Of a stretch of DNA of 64,000 nt, positions 49,991-60,688 are shown piece after piece. The notes below the pieces were generated by a model. That model was given only the letters and a program-made list of their open reading frames with translations. It made no database searches and had not been told where the DNA came from. The stretch is from the NCBI GenBank assembly GCA_019828595.1, contig JAHQRK010000008.1, forward strand, positions 186,001-250,000, given 5' to 3'. The position numbers and the translations under genes were made by a program. Numbering within the stretch: position 1 is the stretch's first letter; each line of letters opens with the position of its first letter. The DNA is from Aphanomyces cochlioides. Its lineage: Eukaryota; Oomycota; Saprolegniomycetes; Saprolegniales; Verrucalvaceae.

Positions 49991-51651
49991 CAGAGGCCTG
50001 GTAAATATAAGCGTATAGTGGTACTTGAACTTTGGGACCAATTCTAGTGACCTCTAAGATATTATGTTATAAATTTTCACAAGAATGGTATTTTGGAGGG
50101 AAAGAGATTAGTAGCTGATAGAAGTCTATTCATATCTCGACATGGAGGATGATGAGCTCAAGATCGTGAAGACCCGGCGACGGTACAGCCTCGAGACTAA
50201 ACGAAACGTTTTGCGTGCTCTGACAGAGCTCACGCAAAAAAAAGTCTCAGAGCTTAGCGGCATTTCACTTCGCACAGTACAAGGTTTCGTACGAGAAAAG
50301 AAGACAATACAAGAGTCTCTCTTAGCCAAAAGACGACAACACCTAGGAGCTCCAGGCCGAAAGGAAATCCTTCCTGGTGGCGATGTAAGTCAATATAATA
50401 AACTTCATTTCATTGTTATATTAGGATTTATTGGACTACATGGTTGCAATGAGGGAAAAGAACTTTCCCTTGACGACTTACCATGTACAGTAGTTCAGCA
50501 AGTCAAAGCTCATCACCAGGAGTGGGTAAATGAATATTCTGCCTCAAAAGAGGATCCATACAAGTCTCTCTTTAATTTATGTAGGGACTTTGTTTACAGG
50601 CACGGTTTTTCGCGCCGTAGAGCCTCAACAGCAAAATCAATGACCACATTGCAGATGCTGGAGGTTCGAACGAAATTCCTTGACGAGTTTTGGGACGAAC
50701 ACGACCATTTCGATACCAGAGACGTCATTAATTGCGACGAAACTGGCATCTATTTCGATACTCCTCCGCGCTACATCCTTGCCCAAAGAGGCAGCGATGC
50801 CAGCATCACCCACGGGGACAAGTCCTGCCGTCTAACCGCCGTTTTAGCAGCGAAACGTAACGGTAAGTTTTTCCAATATTGCTCTTACTAACTCTATTTA
50901 GGAGATAAATTACCTATTCTTTTTGTTGTCAAAGGCAAGCCTGGTGGTGTGATTGATGCGAACGAGCTTCGCACGTACCCTCAAGGCCATTTTTATGCCG
51001 TCCAGAAGAATGCGTGGATCGACGGCGAAGGATGGAATTTCTATCTAGACACTATTTTAAGGTAATATATTTTATTGATTTCATTAATTAATGTTAGACC
51101 TGAAATTGTGAGACCTTCGTTGATCTTGATTGACAACTTCGAGGCTCATCGAACCCCAAAAAACATTCAGTATATTGAAGAGGAATTGAGCTCAACTGTG
51201 TGCACTCTTCCCCCCAATACGACGTCTATTCTGCAGCCCTTAGATGTCGGGGTCATGGGTCCTTTTAAGGCCAAATTGAGAAATTTGTGGCTACAAGAAA
51301 CCTATCACCCTTCAAGCGCTGTTGAGAAGCGCATGTTCTGTATCAAACGGGCAATCAAGGCATGGGAGTCAATCTCCCCTGAAACGATCAAGAAAGCTTT
51401 CGAGAAAGCAATTCCCAAGAAGTCTAGTTGAGTCATCTACATCGTCAAATGTAATATCATTTATATTTATTGCTTACTGTTGGTGATTGTCTTTGAAGAT
51501 GTATCATGTTACTGTTTTCCTAGTTGTGTAAATATTTAGAATATTTATTGTAAAAGGGTATAAGTTTTAGTGGACACTGCGAACATTGATAGGGGCGACT
51601 TGTCCAATCAAAATAGTGTACCACTATACGCTTATATTTACCAGGCCTCTG
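49991..51651 (+). mobile_element. pogo-like DNA transposon T2
   Basis: Perfect 34-bp inverted repeats start CAGAGGCCTGGTAAATATAA at both ends, flanked by TA (49989-49990 and 51652-51653). One transposase gene occupies the inside on the plus strand. The related element T1 has similar but shorter-matching ends. Confidence 0.94.
50142..51431 (+). pseudogene. pogo-like (DDE_1) transposase of T2, 5-bp insertion
   Basis: Exon 1 (50142-50384) starts MEDDELKIVKTRRRYSLETK and carries a helix-turn-helix (RALTELTQKKVSELSGISLR). Introns at 50385-50424, 50863-50901 and 51062-51097 (40, 39 and 36 nt) are clear GT-AG introns. Exon 2 needs a 5-base correction near 50490, where CATGTACAGTAGTTCAG stands for an expected CATGTAGTTCAG, because the frame before it (LLDYMVAMREKNFPLTTYH) and after it (VVQQVKAHHQEW) differ. 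Catalytic aspartates are visible in VINCDETGIYFDTPPRY, LILIDNFEAH and SILQPLDVGVMGPFK. The protein ends IPKKSS. One lesion only, so the copy is young. Confidence 0.87.
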
Positions 51652-51653
51652 TA

Positions 51654-53106
51654 TCTTTCGCCAGCGCCACTTTTGCCTAGTTCGTGGCATGCCACCGACG
51701 ACGGAAGGAGAGTTAACCTCCTTTGCGGTGGGAAGGCTTTCGATCAACGAGTTAATGCGCAATAAAATCGCAAGCTCATTCATACCATCATGCCTCGAAT
51801 CGAGTGGAAATGCGTGGCGCGCTGACGCAATCCTCTCCATCGACGACCGACAACCTGATTGTATCAGCATCAACGCTGGCTCATGCAGAAACACTAGCGA
51901 GTCGATCCATGGCAGCTAGCATTCCCAGTACAGTGTAGTCTTTCATCCAAGGGGGGCTGGGCATGTTGATTCAGCAAGGCCAGCTCTCAAGCTCTCAAGC
52001 TAGAGGAGTGCTACAACGTCCTGCGCGCTGACTGATGTTTATACAAACGCATTCGTCGAGGCTGTAGCTCGTTGTGACGTGCCGATGAGGTTGCTCCGCG
52101 GGCATTTGGACGCGACACCACACAGTGGAAACTCGTCGTGTCTTCCTGCTGCAATCTGCTGCGTGCCTCTAAACGCTGTTGGATTTTTACAACAACATCA
52201 CGCCTCGACGGTCGCAAACAACTTCAAGTCGTGGCAGCTTTCACGTTGCAACGTCGTTACAATCTCTCAACGCGTACAGTCGATTGCCACAGAGTCAGTC
52301 GGACGATCATTTCAACGCCAATTTTCATCTTATCTCCAGGCCAAAACGGCAAATCGCCGCTTAATCTAAGCACAGCCAGCAATTTGATCTCCACTTGCGA
52401 CTCTAAGCTTGTCTTGAGCGAGAAATCCAGACTTGTAGTCATCATGTTTAGAGGCACTCACCATCCCCCTGCAGGTCTACAGTGCACTCCCTTGCGACTT
52501 TTTTTTACCCGATTTGAAAAGTTGATCGTATTCATGGCTGATAGCTATCCCCTGCCAGCCAGTCATTCTTGAAATTTGCTCGACAAGATGTGAAAGCAGC
52601 CCCCTCTCAGTTGTAACCTTATCAAGTTCGTCTTGCTTGTCGTTTTTAAAGCGCGCTGGCGTTGTGTCGAGTCGATTTGGCTTTTAGACACGACTGATGC
52701 AATGAGCCATGTATTTCCGTCACCATCGATGCCTTGACTTGGAAAACTTGGATCGTTTTGGCTTGAAATCTTCAAGCTACTTCCACGTTGGTCCTCTGGC
52801 GTTGAGAGGCTCCGGACATTGGCGAAATACGCTGGGATCCAACACTTGCGTGGACGATTTCATGGCGCCCGGACGTTTGAACAACAACGAGGTACGATAG
52901 CGTACACAACCCCCACGTCATGCTGCACGTTACAGAGGCCTTGTGGCTCTTGCCATGGTCTTTCTACTGTACTGCACCCGCGAGGCTAAAATACGCGCAA
53001 GGATTTGGTTGCCAACTCGTAAGTCGGTTGTGTGTGTGATTGAGAGTTGGCCATCCAATGTGACTCGACGACGAGTTTGGATGTCATTTTTGAAAATTCG
53101 TCCACG
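51654..53106. other. intergenic upstream of F11
   Basis: No supportable gene; several open frames on both strands between 51689 and 52572 lack protein-like character. A CCAAT box (CCATCCAATGTG) lies about 50 bases before the F11 start. Confidence 0.4.
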
Positions 53107-53397
53107 ATGTGCAAACCGACGGCGTACAACCGCGACTACTACGTCAAAAACAAACACTCGGTCCTCCAGCGCCAGCGAGACTACCGTGAAAAGCATAAGG
53201 ATCAATTCAAAGCATGGTAGTACCAGCAAAACAAAGACAAGGTGCTCCAGCGCGTGCGAAAGTACCACCAGCACAACAAAGCCAAGCGCGCAGCATATGA
53301 ACGCGAACGGCGGCGCCGAATCAAAGCCATCGCGGCGCTCTTGACCAAGTCGTCTGGCGTGCCCATGCGAATGACGCTGGCTTACATTCTCAACTGA
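53107..53397 (+). pseudogene. YxxxNK-repeat protein F11 with a single in-frame TAG
   Basis: The frame begins MCKPTAYNRDYYVKNKHSVL and continues QRQRDYREKHKDQFKAW, then TAG at 53218-53220, then YQQNKDKVLQRVRKYHQHN and AAYERERRRRIKAI, ending RMTLAYILN. Intact relatives have TGGTACCAG at the break; here it reads TGGTAGTACCAG, so a 3-base GTA duplication has created the stop without shifting the frame. Everything else, including the tail motif, is intact, so the loss is recent, or the stop is read through, or the base calls need checking. It is followed 1.4 kb downstream by the intact F12. Confidence 0.85.
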
Positions 53398-54748
53398 GAC
53401 TATTTATCCAAGCAGCCACACACAAGAGTGCCGCTTGACCGCGCCCCCCCCCCGCCAACGACCGCTTCAAATGCGTAAGAACTCGATCAAAATGAATGGA
53501 AATAAAGACTTACAACTTGAACACCGCAGTGCTTTCAATCGCGAGCTTGGGTGTGGAGAGGAATTGCACATTGTCGTCGGGAAAGAGTGCAAGCCTCAAG
53601 GAAGAATCTGAAGTGCGTGACTCATTCTCTTGGACGACGAGGGACCTAGGTGGGGGAAATTTCCGAAACCCAATAAGTCGAACGACTGAGGCTACCTTGC
53701 CGTGGTTTCGTTGTGGCTGCGCCTTGGCGCCCATGAACACGCGATGATGTGTCACAAGTCGGCTCGTTCCACGAACAGTGTGAGGAACTAAACCTCAAGG
53801 AGAGAATATCTCAAGTACAAATATCGAGTTTAACAGTGAAACTATTTATTATAACATGATATTAGTTTAAGTAGGTATATTCTACTGAGGTTGGAGCTTC
53901 TACAACATCGAACAATGCAAAGACAGAATTGCAAAGACAACTACATACATGGACAGAGCGTGGAAATCACAGCTCTCTTGGAGCTGGAATATGTCTCGAG
54001 TGTCGTACATGCGTCTATCTAATGCATCGTCATTTGGTCAACCCCCCCCATCGTTGGAACTCACTCAATGGTTGTTCGACCTCACGAGTGTATCGTGGTT
54101 GTGACTTCTCGTGCATTCTTTTCCACGTTATTCCAGCGGTGAGCAATGCAATACTCTTCAAACTTGTGCTTTCGTTTCAATCCAAGACATCTGTCCTGCG
54201 TCTCAAAGCATCGAGTTCTGCTATATTTAATAGTATTAATTGTCAAAGGATATTAATTTTTAATAGAGACTGTGAAATGGGTACACTGGAATGTTCGAGC
54301 CTCAGTGGCGATTGCCACTATGTCTTTGAGGAATTGCCACGATGTGTTTGAGGAATTGGAATCGATGGCTCTCGAGACAACTGCTGGACGAGGGGAGAAA
54401 GAGACAGTGTACTGTGGTCGCAGCGTTGAGAGTTTTGCATCGCAATGGACGCACATGGAAGCTAAAATTCTCGCAACGCGCCTACCATGCACGGAATGTA
54501 CTGTACGCGGGCCATCCCACAGCGTTGCGAGGCGAGTGTGGGGTCGCTTTCGCCTTTCTCGAGCTCTTTCTTACGAGTGTTGTGATTGTTGCATTTTTCA
54601 CATTCGCCGCATCATTGTGGCGCTTTGTGATGCTCTAAACATTCGCCCGAATCGACCCATCATCCATCTTCTTTTTCGCGTGGGAACCTTCCCCCAACCA
54701 ACACACTTGCGCCACAAGCTGTTTGCAATGCGCCGCAATGGATGAAAA
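53398..54748. other. intergenic between F11 and F12
   Basis: No supportable gene. A run of C (53443-53452) and a short direct repeat (ATGTCTTTGAGGAATTGCCA / ATGTGTTTGAGGAATTGGAA near 54320-54360) are visible. Confidence 0.4.
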
Positions 54749-54800
54749 ACAACCAATTTGAATTTTTGCGTTTTCCACAAAACATCTCATTTTCCATTTT
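54749..54800 (+). promoter_or_regulatory. core promoter of F12: CCAAT element and initiator
   Basis: ACAACCAATTTGAA (54749-54762) is shared exactly with the F10 upstream region. CTCATTTTCCATTTT (54786-54800) matches the oomycete initiator and ends 8 bases before the ATG at 54809. Confidence 0.6.
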
Positions 54801-54808
54801 CCTCCACG

Positions 54809-55117
54809 ATGGCCAAGCCGTGCTCGACGAAACAAGCAGCGTACGACCGCGAGTACTACCAGCGCAACAAAGCCAAGGTCCTCCAGCGCCAAAAGCTCTA
54901 CCGCGAGCAACACAAGGAGCATTTCAAGAGCTGGTACCAGCAAAACAAAGCCAAAGTACTCGCACGTGTCAAAGCGTACCACCAGCAGAACAAAGACCGC
55001 CGCACGGCGTACGAGCGAGAGCGGCGCCGACGACTCAAGGCCATCCAAGTGTTTCATGAAATTCAAAAACCACCGCCGCCGTGCACCCAAATGAACTTGC
55101 AGTTCATCTTAAACTAG
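54809..55117 (+). CDS. small basic YxxxNK-repeat protein F12 (102 aa)
   Basis: It is nearly the same protein as F1, 41 kb away and on the opposite strand: MAKPCSTKQAAYDREYYQRN, then the units KVLQRQKL, YREQHKEHFKSW, YQQNKAKVLARVKA, YHQQNKDRRTA and YERERRRRLKA. The linker has PPPPC and the tail is QMNLQFILN. The ATG directly follows the leader CCTCCACG and lies downstream of an oomycete initiator, which supports this start over the open frame extending to 54758. Single exon, no signal peptide, no enzyme motif. Function is unknown. Confidence 0.88.
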   Translation: MAKPCSTKQAAYDREYYQRNKAKVLQRQKLYREQHKEHFKSWYQQNKAKVLARVKAYHQQNKDRRTAYERERRRRLKAIQVFHEIQKPPPPCTQMNLQFILN

Positions 55118-56057
55118 CGTCCAGACAATTATTTATCCATTCCCTGCTGTTTCCGTGTGTTGTTGAAATATCACACTCTTCAATTGTCTCAATCTGGGTT
55201 CATATTGGATCGACATCTCTCTCACAGTAAACCCAATGGAATGTTCTCGTGGAACTTTCGCCGCGACCAACGCTGGAGTTTGAAAACATGTTGATGACGG
55301 CGGCCTGGGTTGGAACTATCGAACAAACGCATGATGGTGACCTTGGTCGCAACGAGTTTGTACAGTGGAAAGCTGTAGCTGAACGTTGACACGGCTCTCG
55401 GAGCCCCTGGTCATGAAACAACGTCACATCCAGGAAAACCTTCATAATTATTGCCTTTGTCAGATTATATATATTTGTATCTAAAGACAGAGGTATAACA
55501 TAAAAATGTTAATATACCAATCCTGACTATTAATACTTGTATAATATAATATTTTACCTGTTTAAACTTGATTGAATTGTGGACACCAAGCCGGAGTTGC
55601 CAGTGTTATTTTGAACGTGCTGCTGTATGATGACAACTTGCTCTCTTATGTCATGGAGTTATCCTTCTTGATGAGCTTTATACCAGCCATGATATATGAT
55701 TAAGCTGGTTTACAGACGTTACAATAAATTCTAGCTCAATTGGCGGTGGAATTCGACCGAAGTCAGGACGGCATGGAAGAGCGCCATGGTCCCTTGGTGG
55801 GTTGTTGTCGTGTCATGCGTCTGAAGAGTGCAGTGGCAGTAATGAAAGCGTCGGTCGATTGTAGAATTGTTGCGACCTTGGTCTATCTTTCGTGGCAAGC
55901 CAGACGCGCCTGTATGTTGCACCGCACGGATTGGAAGCACTGATATGCGACCTTCGAGAACTCCATGGCTCGATTCCACATCTCCGCAACTTTTTCTTGG
56001 CCCAGCTTGGCTTTATACAATCCCTGATCGATTCCATGGCTCTACCTACTGTCTTGT
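55118..56057. other. intergenic
   Basis: No supportable gene between F12 and the Copia 3' LTR. Bases 55450-55730 are AT-rich. Confidence 0.4.
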
Positions 56058-56208
56058 CTTTCAGAAGGAGTAACTTGGGTATAATGAATCAAATTCAATT
56101 ATGAGATTATCAACGCCATCCCCCAGATTGAATGGAAGTGGCTGGAGGCCAGCATCCGGATGTTAAGACCGGATAATATGTCCGGATAATGTTACCGGAT
56201 AATATGTT
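56058..56208 (-). repeat. Copia LTR (3' LTR of the minus-strand element)
   Basis: This 151-base sequence matches 15365-15509 in inverse orientation, with one 6-7-base difference (TCTTAAC inserted after the third TTATCCGG). It is immediately preceded on the minus strand by the purine run AGGGGGAGG (56209-56217), a fitting polypurine tract. Confidence 0.75.
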
Positions 56209-56217
56209 CCTCCCCCT

Positions 56218-57395
56218 GCTTTCAGTGCGTTCCATTTTTGGGACCGACGGTGTCGGAGACGGCGAGGAGAGCGTTGTCCTGGGCTGTTAGGCAGTGGCGC
56301 ATCTCGAGTGTCGGCGAGGAAAGACTTTTGATAGTCTTCCTTCTCACACCAGGTGGTCGACATACCTCTTCAAGAGGCGTGTCAGCCTGCCGTCTCCGTT
56401 CACTTGACGTCGGGGTATGCAGCATCGGTTGCATGCTCCTACGGGGCAAACCCGTGGGCTGATTGGGAAATACTACTATCTGTCAAGCCATGTAACAAGA
56501 CAACGGCCTCTGTGGCGGAGTTGAACGCCGTGCGCAGAGGGGCGGAGATGAACACCGCTTTTTACTCGTGATCATCAAAGCATCAACATAGCCACCGCCG
56601 ATCATCCGTTTGGAGTCAATATCACGCGCTGTGCCATGGGGATGTACGCCAAGCGCAGGCAGTGGAGATGAACGCCACTGAGTGATCACGAGTGCGCATC
56701 AGGCGGGGCAGCGGGGCTGTCGACAGGTGACGGACCGGTCTGACGCGCCTAAACAATTGTTTCATGTGGATGCCGCTTTGGCTTGTCGTGATTTCCGTTG
56801 TGTGGACTTGATCACAACACACGGCAGCAGAGATGAAAGCCGCTGATCGTTGGCCATACTTTTATCAGAGTATGCCTTGGCATATTCTTCCCCTGCATAC
56901 ATTGGCTTTGCGCGATTCAGTACGTAAGTTGTCAAGGCATTTCAGCATGGTTAATCGACTTTGTCAATAGACCGCTTGTGCGCTGGTGAGAGGACTTGTG
57001 TCACACGTGTGGGTCCAGAAGTAGCAACCAAGCTCTCTTTGTGTGGTAAGTTCACTTGTTGATCGTGTGGTTTGATATGAAGTCGCACGAGTAGATCATT
57101 TCAAACCACCGCGAGCTGCTGTGGCTCATAAAGGCGCACTCAGCAATACAGGGGAGAACCAGTGGGCTTGTGGTGTCATTCTTGGCTCCTTTGGCCTACA
57201 TTTACAGAGGTGGCGTGCGCCGGTCGGCGTATTTGGGTACAGGACCAACTTCTACATCAACTGCAGTGTTGTTGTGTAGACTTCACCACTGTCACGCTAT
57301 TGCAATACCAGTATGGTCGTCTTGAGTTGATATAAGACGGAGGAATAGGTAAAGTTTTCAATGTATCCGTCATCAGACTTTGTATATTAGTCAAG
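56218..57395. other. non-coding interval between Copia RNase H and polypurine tract
   Basis: This 1.2-kb stretch is unusually long for the 3' end of a Copia element. It contains no supportable gene but has loose repeats such as GAGATGAACACCGCT, GAGATGAACGCCACT and GAGATGAAAGCCGCT between 56540 and 56845. It may be a separate insertion. Confidence 0.45.
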
Positions 57396-60300
57396 TTATG
57401 CAAGACCTAGCATGGCGCGTAGTCGAGCGAATCGCGCTGGCACGAGACTCTTGGTAAGAGCGTCGGCGATTTGATCATCCGTGCTGATGTATTGTAGACT
57501 GATCACGTCTTCCTCGACCAGATCCTTCAGGAAATGGTAGCGCAGGCGAATGTGTTTGGTTCGACCATGCGCTGAGGTGCGTTGAGCAACCTGGATGGCG
57601 CTTTGGTTATCGACAAACAATGTGATAGGTTCTTGACGCGTACATCGAAGTTCGACGAGAAGTTCCGTGAACCAGACGATGGATTTGGCAGCTTCCGCTG
57701 CCGCGATGTACTCGACTTCTGTAGTACTTTGGCCCACAAGGCTTTGCTTCTTGGATGAGTAGACGACCGCCGCGCCAGCGAACATGATGACAAATCCAGA
57801 GATTGACTTGCTGTCGTTCAAGTCGTTTGCAAAGTCTGCATCACAATACGCTGTCGGTGGACAAGTATGTGTTCCTCGAAACGTAAGTGCCATTGACGAA
57901 GTTCCTTTCAGCCCCGACGATGCTTTGATACGGCACTGCGCGAGTGTCGACCGCTTGAATGTCGTCTGTAGCCACGCCTAGTGCTTGTGGTGTTGCAACG
58001 TGATGACAGTCGCTCATGTTGAAACGTGCAAGGAGTTCATCAATGAAGCTTGTCTGACACATTTGTAGAGTCCTGACGTGGCAGTCTCGGACGATGTTTA
58101 TGCCAAGTATGAAGCCCAATTCGCCCTTGCCCAACATTTGGAACGTGCGCTTGATGGCATGAGCGACTTCATCGAGTTCATGTGCGTCTTTTCCCGCAAG
58201 CGTGATATCGTCGACATAGACTGCGAGGTAAACAATTGATGCCCGCTGGACCCCGGCGTATATGCATTGGTCTTTGTAGCACTGACGGAAGCCAAGATCA
58301 TGAACGAAGCCATGAAGCTTTTTGTGCCATTGACGTGTAGCCTGCTTAAGGCCATAGAGTGACTTTTGGAGACGACAGACTTGGGCTTCTTTGCCAGGCT
58401 GTACATAGCCCTCGGGTTGTTCCATATAGATTTCTTCGTCGAAGCACCGGTGCAAAGGTGTCAGTGAAATCAACTCCAGCGATCTGAAGGAATTCCTTGA
58501 TGCAAAGACGTGCCTTGTATCGCTCAACATCTCCGTTCGGTAAGTACTTCACTTTCCATATCCATTTCGACTTGAGCGCTTTACGGCCTTTGGGTAGAGT
58601 TGTAAGTCGCCACACCTTGTTGTCTATCAGTGCCTGGTATTCTTCGTTCATTGCACGAGCCCAGTGACTTGCTTCAGGGCTAGCCTGCATGTCTCGCATA
58701 GTTAGCGGCTCGCGAATACGTGGTTTGTTTTGTGAGGCTGAGGTGGTTACGACATTGACAGCATATCTCTTAGGTTGCTTGATCCGTCGCGACGGTCTTT
58801 GAGATCTCTCTCTGTTGTCCTCTGTCGTCGCTGGTTGTGGGTCGACGGTATTTGCGTGAGGGTCAAAACGATGAAGGGTGAGTGCTTCTTGACTTGTGAT
58901 GTTATCAAACTTTCGGTAGTTGGGGATCGAGAGACGGCCGTGTGCAAAGTCTTCAGTGGCAAACATGGTTGCATTTTGCAACTTTGACTCGTCAAACTTC
59001 ACCGATCGAGACACAGTGACGGTACGTGTCTTAGGATCCCACAACTTATATCCAAGCTGCTCGTCGGCGTAGCACAAGAACACACATGGAATTGCTGGGT
59101 TGGTCAACTTTGTGGCTCTTTGCGATTTTGGAATGTATTTGTACGCCAAACACCCGAAGGTTTTTAGCATGTACAGTCGGCTTGGTTTGTTGAAAAGCAC
59201 TTCGTAGGGTGTTCTCTGGTTGAGCAATTCTTGGGGAGTGTTATTGTAGACGTGCACGACATACTTGAAGCAGTATCCCCAAAGATTGGACGGCAGCCCA
59301 CTGAGAGTCATGTAGACTCGAATTTTGTAGAAGACGTACTCGTTGGTTTTTTCCGCGAGGTGGTTCTCTTCTGGCGACTCTGCATTGGTGAACTTTTGAG
59401 TGATTCCGCGTGATTGACAGGCCGCTTTGAAGGTTGATGAGGCATATTCTCCACCACCGTCAGTGTACAGGTTGCTGATCCGTGAATCAGGTAGCTGGTT
59501 GTCCAGTTTGGATGTCATGTCATCTAGGTGATGGATTGCGTCGCCTTTGGTCTTCAATAGTCTTCCAAAGATGAACCGTGATGCTTGGTCGACGAACATG
59601 CTTGTGTACACTTCGTGATTTATTGTTTGCGGTCTGATAGGTCCACATAGGTCTCCGTTCAAGCTCTCGAGTGGTCGTGGCGCAACATAGTGGTGTGTAT
59701 TCCTGTACGACATTCTCTTAGCTTGACCTTGAGCACAGCCACTGCAGACTCTCTTCGTGGTTGCAGAGTCAATTCCTGGTATCAAAATGGGCTTGATTAC
59801 TTTTGCGACTTGGTTCATGTCGGCGTGATTGAGTTTGTTGTGCCATGCCACCAATTTCTCATCGTTGTGTTCTTTGTAGACATGGTCTTGATCTTTGAGC
59901 GATGTTTGGTCACTTGCTCTTTCTGCTTGTTGCGCATCCTTGATGTTGTCAGTGGTGAGTTGTCGATCTTCTTTTTGGGAGGCGTTTAGCGCATTGATGC
60001 ACGTTGGTTCAACTCCAGTGAGCACGTACAGGTTGTTCATCATTTTAAAGTGTAGCTCATGTTGAGTGTCATCGTTTTTGTAGATCGTTTCAACCAAGTC
60101 TTGCTTGAATAATCGATACCCACTCTCGAGGAGCCGAACGTGAGATATCAAGTTCTTGTATAAACTGGGCTCAAACGTTACGTCGTGTAGAATCAAGGTG
60201 GAGCTTTCGCCATTTTTGCGTAAACGAAGTTTCACTTGGCCAACTTGGCTCAGAATTTTGGTTTGGTTGGGAAGAATCAAGTTTGCTGAACCATGCCAGG

Positions 60301-60688
60301 TACTGATGATGCCGACTTGGCCTGTGACGTGTCCTGTTGCACAATTGTCAAGCGTCCAGTGCGTTTCCTTTGTCGGTGGTTTGTCTATTCCAGTGATACA
60401 GTTGATATTGTATGTAGCTTCGTCATCTGAAGGTGAATCACTCAACTCGCTTGATTCTTTCGACGCTTGCTGCGAGCGGTTTGCGTAGGTTGACGAGGAC
60501 GTTGTGCTGATTTTCCATGGTTAGGATCAAAATCAGGGTGGTCTTGTGCAACGTGGTTTCCACGTTTTCGACAAATGAAGCACCACTTGTCATTGAGAGT
60601 CGTGGATCTTTTGGGTTGAGTGGTTTTTGCATCCTTAACCCATAGCATGCTGTTTGCTGTGGCTGCAACGCATTGTCTGCTCTGTATG
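57396..60688 (-). pseudogene. Copia-type Gag tail and Pol polyprotein, with several deletions
   Basis: On the minus strand the order is gag zinc knuckle (CFICRKRGNHVAQDH, about 60540-60600), protease (WTLDNCATGHVTG), then gag-pre-integrase (WHNKLNHADMNQVAKVI). The integrase has CSGCAQGQAKR, Asp in LNGDLCGPI, Asp in LYTDGGGEYASS and Glu in ESPEENHLAE. The reverse transcriptase starts at KSKWIWKVKYLPNGDVERYK and the RNase H has YCDADFANDLNDSKSISGF. Near 58455 the polymerase loses about 70 residues between FTDTFAPVLR and CFDEEIYMEQPEGY, with a frame change. The YVDD box is retained (LAVYVDDITLAGKD). A second deletion with frame change near 57900 removes the segment between AVPYQSIVG and RNase H. 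The protease has DNC where most have DSG. The 5' gag and 5' LTR are missing at the junction with P2. Inactive. Confidence 0.92.

Noticed and set aside
54272..54745. 157-codon plus-strand frame upstream of F12
   Set aside because: It lies over a short direct repeat and the promoter side of F12, with no recognisable domain; its length is within chance for this GC content.
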